Source: Chitinophagaceae bacterium (GTDB lineage Bacteria > Bacteroidota > Bacteroidia > Chitinophagales > Chitinophagaceae). Taken from it: a DNA stretch of 37,442 nt. A model generated the notes under the pieces. It did not search any database, was not told the origin of the DNA, and saw only the letters and a list, made by a program, of their open reading frames with translations. Where the stretch lies: contig CANBQT010000030.1 in NCBI GenBank assembly GCA_947371755.1, positions 1 to 37,442 of the forward strand, read 5' to 3'. The translations under genes and the position numbers were made by a program. Positions 25,984 through 35,002 of the stretch are shown in pieces; within the stretch, counting starts at the first letter, position 1; every line of letters starts with the position of its first letter.

Positions 25984-26898
25984 TTATTTTATTTTATAAC
26001 CTAAAAATTTGCTATCAACTGTATTCGTAAGATTCCACCATATAGCCTTAAAAAGGTTCCATATAAATAGAGGCTTTTTTTCTATAATATAATTTAAAAT
26101 ATTTCGGGGTGTTACCAATAATATAAAATGAAAATAAAATATGATTCTTTGAAATAGATTGCCATTTCTTCTGATAAAGAGAATTCTGTTTCTATTCATA
26201 AAGTACTCTTTCATTGCACTTTTTTGACCTACCGAAACAGATTCTTTATGATAGATCAGTGCCTGCATATTTAATCGGATGTCGAAACCTGCATTTTTGA
26301 TTCTAGCACCCCAATCCATTTCTTCGTAGTATAAAAAATAGTTATCGTACATCAATCCTGCTTGTTTAATAGCTTCTTTGGAAATCATCATTGCAGCCCC
26401 ATGACCAAAGCCTGTAAGACCGGTCAAGTTATCGTATTGTCCTTTGTCTATTTCAAATTGTCCAACACAATAATTTCTGGCATTAAAATAATTCATTTCT
26501 GTATAGCCAGCGTACTGCAAAATCTGAGGTTCCTGAAAGTATCTGATTTTAGGAGACACCATACCTGTTTTAGGAAAATTCTCGAAGTCCTGAACCAATG
26601 TTTTGATTAAGCCTGGAGTAAACTCAGTATCGTTATTAACTAAAAAGAAAAGATCACCATTTGCTTTAGATATTCCAAGATTATTTCCTCCAGCAAACCC
26701 CAGGTTGATTTCAGAACGATAAAATTTAACTTCTGGGAATTTGGTTTGCCAATCAGGCAATGGGTTAACGCTACTTGCATTATCAACTACTATGATTTCA
26801 ACATTTTGATAATCATTCGTTTTATAAAATGCATCTAAGAATTCATCGGTAACATGACTATAATTAAAATTTACCGTTATAATAGAAACGAGTTTCAT
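25984..26898 (-). CDS. GT2 glycosyltransferase (rhamnosyltransferase-like)
   Basis: A 304-aa cytoplasmic-face inverting GT2. VSIITVNFNYSHVTDEFLDAF begins the Rossmann-like fold; VVDNASS (Asp39) and VNNDTEF (Asp90) bind the sugar nucleotide and metal. FLYYEEMDWGARI supplies the catalytic and acceptor loop seen in WbbL/RfbF-type rhamnosyl and related transferases. The C-terminus carries a hydrophobic, basic stretch (RIIFYFHFILLVTPRNILNYII) that may dock to the membrane. The start ATG overlaps the upstream GT14 stop by 4 nt (ATGA), so translation is probably coupled. The donor cannot be fixed from sequence. Confidence 0.85.
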   Translation of the reverse strand: MKLVSIITVNFNYSHVTDEFLDAFYKTNDYQNVEIIVVDNASSVNPLPDWQTKFPEVKFYRSEINLGFAGGNNLGISKANGDLFFLVNNDTEFTPGLIKTLVQDFENFPKTGMVSPKIRYFQEPQILQYAGYTEMNYFNARNYCVGQFEIDKGQYDNLTGLTGFGHGAAMMISKEAIKQAGLMYDNYFLYYEEMDWGARIKNAGFDIRLNMQALIYHKESVSVGQKSAMKEYFMNRNRILFIRRNGNLFQRIIFYFHFILLVTPRNILNYIIEKKPLFIWNLFKAIWWNLTNTVDSKFLGYKIK

Positions 26899-27752
26899 GG
26901 TATTTTTTTAGTCAATAAATGATCGTCAATCCAGTCAAATATTTCCGAATCGATTGTTGAATCGAATTTCCTTGCAAAGAACTTTCCAGAATTCTTTATC
27001 TGTTCAACATCTTCCAGCGTTAAAATTTTAGGGCTAGCACTACCTTCAGACCAATCAATATATCTAAGGTTATTATTGATCATTTGATCCTTGTACTGAG
27101 AACTAAAAAGAATTGATTGAAAAACAATTTCATCACTACCCCAGGTTAATGTAAAAAAACGTTTGATATGTGAATTCGATTCTAAAAAGTTTACGATATA
27201 TTCAATATGTTCAATGGTAATGGTAAACCATTGTGATCTTCCCACATAAGACAACTCCTTTGGAGGAATTCTTTTAGGTAGCATCAGGTTTAATAGAGAT
27301 TCCAACATGGAGTTTCCTGGAAAAGAAAAGTTTGTCAGATGAAACTTTTCAAGTCTTGGAATTGCCTCAACCCATTCTGTATAAACAGGATAAAATTCCA
27401 TAAAGGCCTTCCCTTGATGCTGTTTTAAAAAAACATTCATTTCTTCAAGGGGCATTAATGGATAATCTTGTCCACTTAAAACAGACACATATTGGTGTTG
27501 CTCAAAATGAGGGATCATTTCCTTAAAGCTATTCACCATACACTGTACCATACTATAAGCACCCCAATTAACCTTAACTCTTTTCGTAATAAAAATGATA
27601 TTTGGGAAAGTTCGGTATTCCTCGAACTGAACAATATCCACCTTAAGATCCAGATGAAGAAAAATGGTAGAATTCCCAATTACTAGCTTATTGATAAGTC
27701 TTCTAAGTTGATTAGAATTAGCGTGGATTAATATGAGAAATACAGAATTCAA
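26895..27752 (-). CDS. GT14 family glycosyltransferase (core-2/I-branching type)
   Basis: A 285-aa enzyme of the beta-1,6-N-acetylglucosaminyltransferase/xylosyltransferase family. Motifs: FLILIHANSNQLRRLI at the N-terminus, IFLHLDLK, VNWGAYSMVQ, YVSVLSGQDYPLMP and GSDEIVFQ, all conserved in GT14 relatives of bacteria. The family uses a metal-independent mechanism and would transfer GlcNAc or xylose to the growing repeat unit. The start is TTG (27752): an in-frame stop lies four codons upstream, and no ATG occurs before residue 68, which is inside the fold. It ends with a 4-nt overlap with the next GT2. The 38-nt gap to the upstream GT4 is AT-rich and has no hairpin. Confidence 0.8.
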   Translation of the reverse strand: MNSVFLILIHANSNQLRRLINKLVIGNSTIFLHLDLKVDIVQFEEYRTFPNIIFITKRVKVNWGAYSMVQCMVNSFKEMIPHFEQHQYVSVLSGQDYPLMPLEEMNVFLKQHQGKAFMEFYPVYTEWVEAIPRLEKFHLTNFSFPGNSMLESLLNLMLPKRIPPKELSYVGRSQWFTITIEHIEYIVNFLESNSHIKRFFTLTWGSDEIVFQSILFSSQYKDQMINNNLRYIDWSEGSASPKILTLEDVEQIKNSGKFFARKFDSTIDSEIFDWIDDHLLTKKIP

Positions 27753-27790
27753 ATTAATATATTATGAAATGACTTAATCTTCATCAATTT

Positions 27791-29014
27791 TTATTGATCA
27801 TGTTCAATTGATTCCCACTTTTGAATAGCTTTATCTATTTCCAAAACACTATTTTCCCAGGTATGTGTTGCCGCAAATTTTTGTCTGTTTATTTTGAGTT
27901 CAACGCTATCATTTAATAACCCCTCCTCAATTAAAGTAACATATTCTTCTTTCGTTTCAGCCAGATAACAATGATCCTTAAAAATAACCATACCATCGGT
28001 CTTTGTTGCAACAACTGGTTTTCCTACTGCCAGGTATTCATCTATCTTTCTCGGATAATTTCCGATTGTAACCTGATTAATGATTTGTGGATTTATACAA
28101 ACATCAAAAAAATTAATGTAAGCAGGTAATGAAGATGGATTTTTAGATCCCATAAAATAAACATTGCTTAACGTATGTAACTCGGAAGATAAAAATTCTG
28201 CATCTTCGGGCCCTACCAAAACAATACTCCAGTCAGGTCTTTCCTTAGCAATATGCTCAATAATGTTGATGTCTAATCGAATACTTTGTAAAGCACCCAC
28301 ATAGCCAATTATAGGTGCCTTTATTGGTATCATATCGAGAGGCTTTGCAAATGTTTCACATTGTATAAACATTTCTAATTCACAACCCTGTCCTACATAA
28401 ACAGAATTTTGATTGTATTTTCTACAATAATTGGCTAGATACAAAGAGTTTGCAACACAGATATCAGAGTTAGCAATCAGTTCTGGTTCCAATTTAGTAC
28501 CATGCGATTTCCAATAATCTACAGCCAACATAAAATCACGGGAATAATAAATACTAATTGCAGGTTCTAAAAGAGATTTCAAATGAAAAGAACGAAACAT
28601 ATCGTTATCATTAAACAAGATACAGTTCTTAAAATCTAATTCCCGCATGGCCTTCAAAATCGACTTTGCAAAAATGATATTATTTCTTTTATTAAAATAT
28701 TCGAAAATAGATTGAGAAGGTATCCAGTTAATGGACTCAATTATTTCATCTGGAAATAGATTCCATAAATTTTCACTGATTTTAATTAGTCCGGGTTCAA
28801 TTCTATTAACTATTGCTATACGCTTGGATATTTTAGGATCAGATTTGCTTCTATACTTACTAATTCTATCTAAGGGAGAATTAACGTATAAAACACGATT
28901 AAATTTACTCCATTCAAGCGCGATATTTTTACAATTGCTACCTATCGAAGTATCCCATGGTTGTTGGCCAACAATGATAATATCTCTTCCCTTTATATGA
29001 TTATCACTATTCAT
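27791..29014 (-). CDS. GT4-like glycosyltransferase (GT-B fold)
   Basis: A 407-aa enzyme started at the ATG at 29014, which overlaps the stop of the upstream ligase gene by 8 nt; an in-frame codon at 29056 would overlap by 50 nt. The N-terminal half has IIIVGQQPWDTSIGSNCKNIALEW. The C-terminal half has the GT-B donor site: IGYVGALQSIRLD, WSIVLVGPEDAEF and the Glu-containing loop PRKIDEYLAVGKPVVATKTDG. It resembles the TuaH/GT4-like glycosyltransferases of polysaccharide loci. It retains the donor's anomeric configuration by family rule. The donor and acceptor sugars are unknown. Translation is probably coupled to the ligase gene. Confidence 0.82.
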   Translation of the reverse strand: MNSDNHIKGRDIIIVGQQPWDTSIGSNCKNIALEWSKFNRVLYVNSPLDRISKYRSKSDPKISKRIAIVNRIEPGLIKISENLWNLFPDEIIESINWIPSQSIFEYFNKRNNIIFAKSILKAMRELDFKNCILFNDNDMFRSFHLKSLLEPAISIYYSRDFMLAVDYWKSHGTKLEPELIANSDICVANSLYLANYCRKYNQNSVYVGQGCELEMFIQCETFAKPLDMIPIKAPIIGYVGALQSIRLDINIIEHIAKERPDWSIVLVGPEDAEFLSSELHTLSNVYFMGSKNPSSLPAYINFFDVCINPQIINQVTIGNYPRKIDEYLAVGKPVVATKTDGMVIFKDHCYLAETKEEYVTLIEEGLLNDSVELKINRQKFAATHTWENSVLEIDKAIQKWESIEHDQ

Positions 29015-30512
29015 CAATCGCGATGTTTTGTTGCTGATCAATTCTATAAATCGCAACCATCAACGCAACTGCTAAAAAGAATAAAACATTAGAAGGGTAT
29101 TGAACTATTGCCTGTTGAGGGAAATTTCCAACATTCCAGATAAATACAATCAATACTGCAGCTAAAGAATAACTTTTTAATTGAGGGTCTTTTATTTTAT
29201 AATAATTATTAACTCCCGTTTTCAGGATGGAAAACACCATAAAACTAAAAAGTAAAAGACCTACCCAACCTAATTCAACAGTTGTTCTTACATATCCACT
29301 ATCTGGTTGAAATGTACCTAAATAGGAATGGGGAGAAAATCTAGCACCCCACTCACCGGTAGCGCCTAGTCCTCCACCAAAGGGATGACTATAAACATAA
29401 GGTTTGATTTTGGCCTGATTTTCTTCACGAGTTTGGTAAGAAGCATCTTGATTCGGTCGGAATGCCGTCTGGAAACGAAGAATATTCTGATTAGAAGTCG
29501 GTAGGAAAATTAATACGATGATGAAACATAAAGCTGCGCCAATAAAAATTATCACCTTCTTATTAAACCTTAAAATTGCAAAAAGAATTAAGGCTGCAGG
29601 AATTAAAGGGTTAGCACCTCTTGTTCCAGAAAAAAGCATCACGTATAAAAAGAAAAAAGCCAGAAATCCTAATATCACTTTTTTATATGCCTTTACTGGA
29701 CCAGTTATTAAAGCTAAACATAAAATACTGGCCGTTGCCATATTATAAGCAAATGTAACGGGGTCGGAAAATATTGAAAACTTTCTCCAATGACCTGCAA
29801 TAAAAAGAAGCCCCGCCAATTGAGGATTAGTATCCAGCCATTTTTGTTCCACAGCATCAAATCCTATATATTCTTGCTTCATTGCAAAGCAAGCGCCAAT
29901 AAAAGCCAAGAAAATCCACCATTTGAATAGGGTGATAATAAATTTTTTATTACGAATATTAAAAAGAAAAATAAAAAACATCAACGTAACAAGAGCCACT
30001 GTTCTAACTGTATATAGCCATGCTAGTTTAGATTCTGCAGCGGGATTTAAAGCTTGTAGCAAGTTATATAAAACCCAGATGAGTATAAGTATGCTGATAT
30101 TATTGTTAAATAAATGCCACTCCTTTTTTTGTTTCATCTGGATGAAAATTCCAAGAATAAATAATACAAGCATAGCATCCATTATAGTACCTAATGGAAA
30201 ACTTACAATAAAATATCTTGACAACAAATGCAGGGTGTACGCCAACGTTACATATGCTAATATGCCAAACTCGGGCTTTGCAACTACAAAATAAATAAAT
30301 AAAGGCCCTACTAAACATAAAACTGCCATATAGGAAACTATTGCACCATACTTAGTTGTAGCATAGGATACAATAGAGGCAATTAGTAGAAAAAAGCAAA
30401 AAACCACCCATCCGGACCTTTTTTCGAATAATAATTTTCTTTTAAAAAAACTACTTACCGATTTCTTTTGATGATTCTTTGAAGGGTCAATATTTAGTGT
30501 GAATTTTTCCAA
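29007..30512 (-). CDS. O-antigen ligase/polymerase (Wzy/WaaL superfamily)
   Basis: A 501-aa integral membrane protein with roughly 11-12 helices. The Wzy_C block is visible: FSGTRGANPLIPAALILF, a long periplasmic loop with HPFGGGLGATGEWG, then PHSYLGTFQPDSGYVRTTVELGWVGLLLFSFMVF, where the His-rich S-Y-L and E-x-G-x-x-G pattern is the ligase signature. It would polymerise lipid-linked repeat units or pass them to an acceptor on the periplasmic side. The start is TTG (30512): an in-frame stop lies two codons upstream and the next ATG is after residue 55, within the first helices. The small ORF stop is 3 nt upstream, so ribosomes may pass straight on. Confidence 0.88.
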   Translation of the reverse strand: MEKFTLNIDPSKNHQKKSVSSFFKRKLLFEKRSGWVVFCFFLLIASIVSYATTKYGAIVSYMAVLCLVGPLFIYFVVAKPEFGILAYVTLAYTLHLLSRYFIVSFPLGTIMDAMLVLFILGIFIQMKQKKEWHLFNNNISILILIWVLYNLLQALNPAAESKLAWLYTVRTVALVTLMFFIFLFNIRNKKFIITLFKWWIFLAFIGACFAMKQEYIGFDAVEQKWLDTNPQLAGLLFIAGHWRKFSIFSDPVTFAYNMATASILCLALITGPVKAYKKVILGFLAFFFLYVMLFSGTRGANPLIPAALILFAILRFNKKVIIFIGAALCFIIVLIFLPTSNQNILRFQTAFRPNQDASYQTREENQAKIKPYVYSHPFGGGLGATGEWGARFSPHSYLGTFQPDSGYVRTTVELGWVGLLLFSFMVFSILKTGVNNYYKIKDPQLKSYSLAAVLIVFIWNVGNFPQQAIVQYPSNVLFFLAVALMVAIYRIDQQQNIAIDE

Positions 30513-30515
30513 TAT

Positions 30516-30656
30516 TTATAATAACATTTTGTAAATGATAGCAATTTGAATAATCAAAATAAACGCAATAGCAAATATTCTAGATATTTTTTTAATTCTA
30601 GCTTCAGCAATTTTGGCTGAATTTTCTTTCAAATCAATTTGAGGTATTGTACGCAT
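30516..30656 (-). CDS. 46-aa single-pass membrane peptide in the polysaccharide operon
   Basis: ATG at 30656 to TAA at 30516-30518. The product starts MRTIPQIDLKENSAKIAEAR, then a basic stretch (IKKISR) and a hydrophobic helix (IFAIAFILIIQIAIIY) near residues 27-42, ending KMLL. The positive residues before the helix predict a cytoplasmic N-terminus. Its ATG is 5 nt after the stop of the upstream GT2, and its stop is 3 nt before the TTG start of the ligase. This exact fit between two genes makes it very likely to be translated. I know no family for it. A helper or regulator of the Wzy-like protein, or of the polymerisation complex, is a reasonable guess from position only. Confidence 0.8.
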   Translation of the reverse strand: MRTIPQIDLKENSAKIAEARIKKISRIFAIAFILIIQIAIIYKMLL

Positions 30657-30661
30657 TTTGA

Positions 30662-31846
30662 TTACTTTATGTCATCAATTTTTTTATCATAAAAATGTGT
30701 TGTTGCCACAGAAATCTCATTAGCACTATGCATCTTCAATAAAGATAATACCTGCATAAACATGAATTTTGGAATACCTCTTAATGAAGCATAAATTCTT
30801 TTATCAGCATTCGACATGTATAACGACCAAAAGAATCCAACAATAAAAAGCAGAAAACCAAATAACCAAATTAAAGAATGCATAGGCTCAATAAAAATAT
30901 CGAGACCCATACAAAAAATGGATAATATTAAGAATATAAATAAAGGAGGTCTTAAGAGAACTAAGCCAAATAAGAATTGATTCCAATTAAATCCGATGAT
31001 CCCTTTGAATAGAAGTGTAAATCCAAATTTAAAATAACGAAACCAGGTATTAATCCAACGAGCTCTTTGTTGAACTAGCTGATCGGACTGAGAAGTTTTC
31101 TCATCATAAACAATTGCTTTTTCAGCAAAAGCAATTCGATAACCCCTTTCAACAATTTCTTTTTGTAAGATTTTATCGAATCCTGCTCCTTTGATATCCA
31201 AATTTCCTAAACACTCTTTGTATAAAGAGGTGGTAAATGCCATTCCAGAACCATCCAAGGTAGCGGATGATCCAATTTCATATAGAATTTTACCTGAGTA
31301 ATAATGATAATATATGTCTCTTGCCGAATCTAAACATGCGATAATAGTGTTCAAATTTTTAGCACAACGCAAACCCTGAACTGCACTGAATCCATTATCA
31401 AAATAAACATTTAATTCATCAAGATAATCTGGCTCAGCCAGGTTATCGCTATCAATAATCGTTATTCTGTTATGATTACGTTTAAATCGGTTGATGGCAT
31501 AAAAATGAGAGCGGGTGTTACTAGATAATATTTCTTCCGGTCTGAAAACAATCACTCTTTCATCATCAAAATTTAAACTACTTATATCACAATTGTCTGC
31601 AACAATGTATATCAAATATTTTGAGTAACGCAAGCGTTGCAAAGAGGCCACTACGGGCACGAGTGTATTTACTTGTTGATAAGCAGTAATAATAATGGCA
31701 TAATCCGCGATTTCGGTTGATTTATTTTTTTCATTTCCCCTGGGAATAACCAAATAAATCAAATAGATAATAATGGGAAATACTAGATTATAGCCGATTA
31801 AAATTTGAACTATTTGCCATAGAATCAGCAAGTTTTTAATGTCCAT
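30662..31846 (-). CDS. Membrane GT2 glycosyltransferase with QxxRW motif
   Basis: A 394-aa protein: one N-terminal helix (7-34), a GT-A domain (48-265) and two to three C-terminal helices (about 280-345). The metal and donor site includes Asp84 (VADNCD) and Asp132/Asp134 (IIDSDN); the acceptor region has LDGSGMAF and the base loop near GFDKI (Asp224). The motif QQRARW (259-264) is the QxxRW signature of processive GT2 enzymes such as cellulose, hyaluronan and chitin synthases. In this operon it more likely adds one or a few sugars, but synthesis of a homopolymer cannot be excluded. It follows the Wzc-like gene by 32 nt. Confidence 0.85.
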   Translation of the reverse strand: MDIKNLLILWQIVQILIGYNLVFPIIIYLIYLVIPRGNEKNKSTEIADYAIIITAYQQVNTLVPVVASLQRLRYSKYLIYIVADNCDISSLNFDDERVIVFRPEEILSSNTRSHFYAINRFKRNHNRITIIDSDNLAEPDYLDELNVYFDNGFSAVQGLRCAKNLNTIIACLDSARDIYYHYYSGKILYEIGSSATLDGSGMAFTTSLYKECLGNLDIKGAGFDKILQKEIVERGYRIAFAEKAIVYDEKTSQSDQLVQQRARWINTWFRYFKFGFTLLFKGIIGFNWNQFLFGLVLLRPPLFIFLILSIFCMGLDIFIEPMHSLIWLFGFLLFIVGFFWSLYMSNADKRIYASLRGIPKFMFMQVLSLLKMHSANEISVATTHFYDKKIDDIK

Positions 31847-31878
31847 TACTAATCTTGATTATGGATGAAAAACGAGCA

Positions 31879-34035
31879 TTATTTTTTTGTAAACGATTCA
31901 TTTTCATCTCTATTAAATATCCAGCCAATAAATTTCTCATTCAACCCCTTTAAATAATCAACACTTTGCTTTGATTGAATTGATAATTTACGTCCAGATT
32001 CAAATACAGTAAGTACTTTTTCTGAAAAGAAAATCCATTCTTTAGATTTATTAAAAGATGTTAGTCCCTCAGATTCAATGATGATAATATCAAAATCCTC
32101 TTTCAATTGATTGAATTTGATTTCTATATTTTCAGAATTACTGATCTCTAATAAACTTGCATCTCCGCCTCTGTTACCTAAAACAACTATTTCATTATTT
32201 GGTCTATCAGCATTTAATAGCTTTTTGCCTGATAAAAAGTCCTCGATGAAAAATTCAGTTTCCGTTTCTTTTGTAATTTTTGGATCTGAGAAATTTCCAT
32301 CGATCAACAACACTCGTTTTTTTATCATTAAAAAAGCATAAGCCAAGCTCATGGAAAAAAAAGTTTTTCCCTCACCTCTAGACAGACTATTAATTAATAA
32401 TATTTTGGATTTACCCATTTCATTCTCAATTTCAAATCTGCAAGAGCGTAACATTTCTCTGAACGACAACATACTTACATTTTCTTTAAACGACTCTCCC
32501 CAAAGGGCTTTCAACTGAATCAAAGAATTTCCCAATAATGGAATAGAGCCTAAAACAACTTTATTTGAAATATTTGCAAGTTCGTTTGAAGTAGAAATTG
32601 ATTGATCAAAATAGAAAGCAATGAATAAGGCCACTAGAACTAAAATCAGACTTACGATTCCAGAAACAGCCACCAATAACATTTTTTTGGATGCAGTTGC
32701 TTGTGCCGGCAAACCCACTTCTATTTGTTTCAGTGAAATTGCAAGGCTGGATTCTAAACTTGATTGATTGAATCGGTTTTGTGCATCAAGATATTCCTTA
32801 CTAGCAATATCTATAGCGCTTTCATAATTTTGAATAGCAGCTTCATGTGGTACCAGTACATCATATTGCTTATTAAGTCGGTCGATTTCATTTGTAAGGG
32901 TAGACAAACTGAATTTTGCAAGGTCTAAATCCAGTTCCATTTTAGCCTTTTGCTGAACAAGACTTTCTTTTGAACTATTCGGATTTGAAATATACTTATC
33001 ACTTGCAAGTTGAATCTGAGAGTTTGCTACATTTTTTGCAGAATCAATTTTGCGTTTGATCTTTTCATCATAATTACTTTTGATATATTCATCAGACATA
33101 TTCAACAAATACTGCTTGGTTGCAGAAATTTGCTGGTTGATCGGAACTACAGAAGCTTCAAAATATTTACGATCCTTTGGATTGAATTTATCCTCAATAT
33201 TTTTTAAGGCACCTTCATAAGAAGCAATGTCTTTCTCGGCAGATTGTTTAGTTGTTTGATAATTGCTTAATTGTTTAAATAAATTTGAAGCTTCTTCATT
33301 CGTGTTCAAAATTCTATTCTTAACCTTATATGCTTCCAACTCACCTTTTAAGCGTGCTAATTGAGCCCCTTTTTTACTTAATAATGTATCCAAAAAGCTT
33401 ACCTTTTTTTCATTATTATTTTTAATGAAATCTGAGTAATAGGAAATAAATTCTTCCGTCGTAGCATTTACCAAATAAGCAGATAAATAAGGATTATCAG
33501 AAGTATAATTTACATCAATATAATCACTATTATTAGGACGATAAATGAGTAAGTTCTTTTTAATTTGTTCAGAAGTGTAACCCATACTGTTAATCACCTT
33601 TATTAAACCCTTTTCATCTTCGTTGTAAGGGTTTAAAGGGGTCTTATCCGCGTAGTGTTTTCTATATACTTCAATTGCATGTGCTATAGCTGAAGAATTT
33701 AGCTGCTTAACTAGGTTACTTTTTTTTCTAAAAGGAACTGAATCAGTGAGATCATGAATAATCAATCGGTAAGAGACCTGGTCAGATACTCTCTCAAGAC
33801 GCATCATTTCAAGAAGATTTCCAAATTCAATATTGATTTTATTTTCCTGAAAGCCTTCTTTAGTGATTACTTGCTGACTTTGATCAACTAAACCAGTTGA
33901 CATTCTGGAATGGGAATCATAACTATCTGGCAGGTTTCGAACCAAAAAAAATGACAAAACTAATGTTACCAATGGCACACCAATGATCAACCATTTTCTT
34001 TTACCTAAAAGCTTTAAAAATTTTGCTGCTTCCAT
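31879..34035 (-). CDS. Wzz/Wzc-like co-polymerase with BY-kinase-type ATPase domain
   Basis: A 718-aa inner-membrane protein. Helix 1 is near 15-33 and helix 2 near 452-474; between them is a large periplasmic part with coiled-coil segments (about 210-440). The cytoplasmic C-terminus is a MinD-like ATPase: Walker A SRGEGKT (552-558) and Walker A' LLIDGN (576-581). The Walker B strand DIIIIESEG (649-657) ends in Glu where Asp is usual. There is no tyrosine cluster at the C-terminus (last Tyr is 694, tail NRDENESFTKK), so tail autophosphorylation as in Wzc/CapB is unlikely. It would set chain length and couple polymerisation to export. It is linked by a 1-nt overlap (TAATG) to the TolC-like gene upstream. 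Confidence 0.85.
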   Translation of the reverse strand: MEAAKFLKLLGKRKWLIIGVPLVTLVLSFFLVRNLPDSYDSHSRMSTGLVDQSQQVITKEGFQENKINIEFGNLLEMMRLERVSDQVSYRLIIHDLTDSVPFRKKSNLVKQLNSSAIAHAIEVYRKHYADKTPLNPYNEDEKGLIKVINSMGYTSEQIKKNLLIYRPNNSDYIDVNYTSDNPYLSAYLVNATTEEFISYYSDFIKNNNEKKVSFLDTLLSKKGAQLARLKGELEAYKVKNRILNTNEEASNLFKQLSNYQTTKQSAEKDIASYEGALKNIEDKFNPKDRKYFEASVVPINQQISATKQYLLNMSDEYIKSNYDEKIKRKIDSAKNVANSQIQLASDKYISNPNSSKESLVQQKAKMELDLDLAKFSLSTLTNEIDRLNKQYDVLVPHEAAIQNYESAIDIASKEYLDAQNRFNQSSLESSLAISLKQIEVGLPAQATASKKMLLVAVSGIVSLILVLVALFIAFYFDQSISTSNELANISNKVVLGSIPLLGNSLIQLKALWGESFKENVSMLSFREMLRSCRFEIENEMGKSKILLINSLSRGEGKTFFSMSLAYAFLMIKKRVLLIDGNFSDPKITKETETEFFIEDFLSGKKLLNADRPNNEIVVLGNRGGDASLLEISNSENIEIKFNQLKEDFDIIIIESEGLTSFNKSKEWIFFSEKVLTVFESGRKLSIQSKQSVDYLKGLNEKFIGWIFNRDENESFTKK

Positions 34036-34739
34036 TATTTAATTTCTGATAGTTTTTTACCAACAATAGTTTCAAGGCTAGCTTTTGCAATTAAAAGTGC
34101 AGCTTCTGCATCAATCACTTTTTTCCGATAATCTGCTTCAAAAATCAACGCCCTTGTAAAAGTTTCGAATGTAACTTCACCTTTCTCAAATTTATATCTT
34201 GCTTCCTTTACAATATTTTCAGTTTCCAAAGAGATCTTACTTTCAACTCTCAACAAAACTGATGATTGAACATATTTTATATATCTCGCCTTCACCTCAC
34301 CTTCCAAAATAATCAAAGCATCCTGCTTACCCAATTTTGCAATTTCTAATTCCTCTTTGGCAGTTTTGATCAAATAAGGCTTTGTCAATAAATTGCCAAT
34401 ATTGATATACAATCCAATTTGAAAACCAGAAAGTGTTGGCTGATTTAAACTCGTAGATCCACCAGTTGGACTATAGTTAAGGGTAACAGAAAAAATGTCA
34501 AACCATGAAACATTTGACTTTTGAATATTAATGTTAGCCAAATCAATTTTCTTTTCATTGATTTTAACAGTAACATAATTACTCTTGGCTATCTCGATTA
34601 ATTTGCCCAAATATGTATTCGAAACTTCGGGCATCATAGACTCCTGGGCGCGAAGACCATTTACAACGCTCATACCCAGAAAAAAGAACAGACTCAAAAA
34701 GATTTTTTTTGATTTTCCTAGTTTTAAATTAAATATCAT
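34035..34739 (-). CDS. Half-length TolC-family outer-membrane protein
   Basis: A 234-aa protein from the ATG at 34739, which gives a good signal peptide (a Lys-rich n-region, IFLSLFFFLGMSVV, cleaved after LRAQ). Upstream frames reach 34850 only through a TTG, and another ATG at 34760 would lengthen the n-region. The mature part has one set of TolC (OEP) features: a helix, two strands with WFDIFSVTLNYSPTGGST and GFQIGLYINIGNLLTKP, then a long helical hairpin (LEIAKLGKQDALIILEGEVKARYIKYV to the end). Full OEP proteins have two such repeats in 420-480 residues, so this would need more subunits per channel. It may stand in for the Wza exporter. Its stop overlaps the Wzc-like start by 1 nt. Confidence 0.75.
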   Translation of the reverse strand: MIFNLKLGKSKKIFLSLFFFLGMSVVNGLRAQESMMPEVSNTYLGKLIEIAKSNYVTVKINEKKIDLANINIQKSNVSWFDIFSVTLNYSPTGGSTSLNQPTLSGFQIGLYINIGNLLTKPYLIKTAKEELEIAKLGKQDALIILEGEVKARYIKYVQSSVLLRVESKISLETENIVKEARYKFEKGEVTFETFTRALIFEADYRKKVIDAEAALLIAKASLETIVGKKLSEIK

Positions 34740-35002
34740 TTTACTTGTTTCAAATACCATATAGAATAATCTTTTAAAAGTAACATTGAATGACTCTAAA
34801 TCTCTCCACTCCTTCGGCTTAAAAGAAGGGAACAATTTATTTTTAATCAATAATTAAAAATAATATGTAAAGATAATGAATAACGACAACTATATGACGT
34901 TTTATCAACATCATACCCTATTAACGTTCAAAACTTTTTTTTAATATAAATAATAGCTTTAAACCCTATTAAAAATTAACTTTAAGGCTTTAAATAAAGG
35001 AA

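Noticed and set aside
34740..34850. A TTG-started 37-residue extension of the TolC-like protein.
   Set aside because: It would put a charged, non-conserved stretch before an otherwise good signal peptide; the ATG at 34739 is the natural start.
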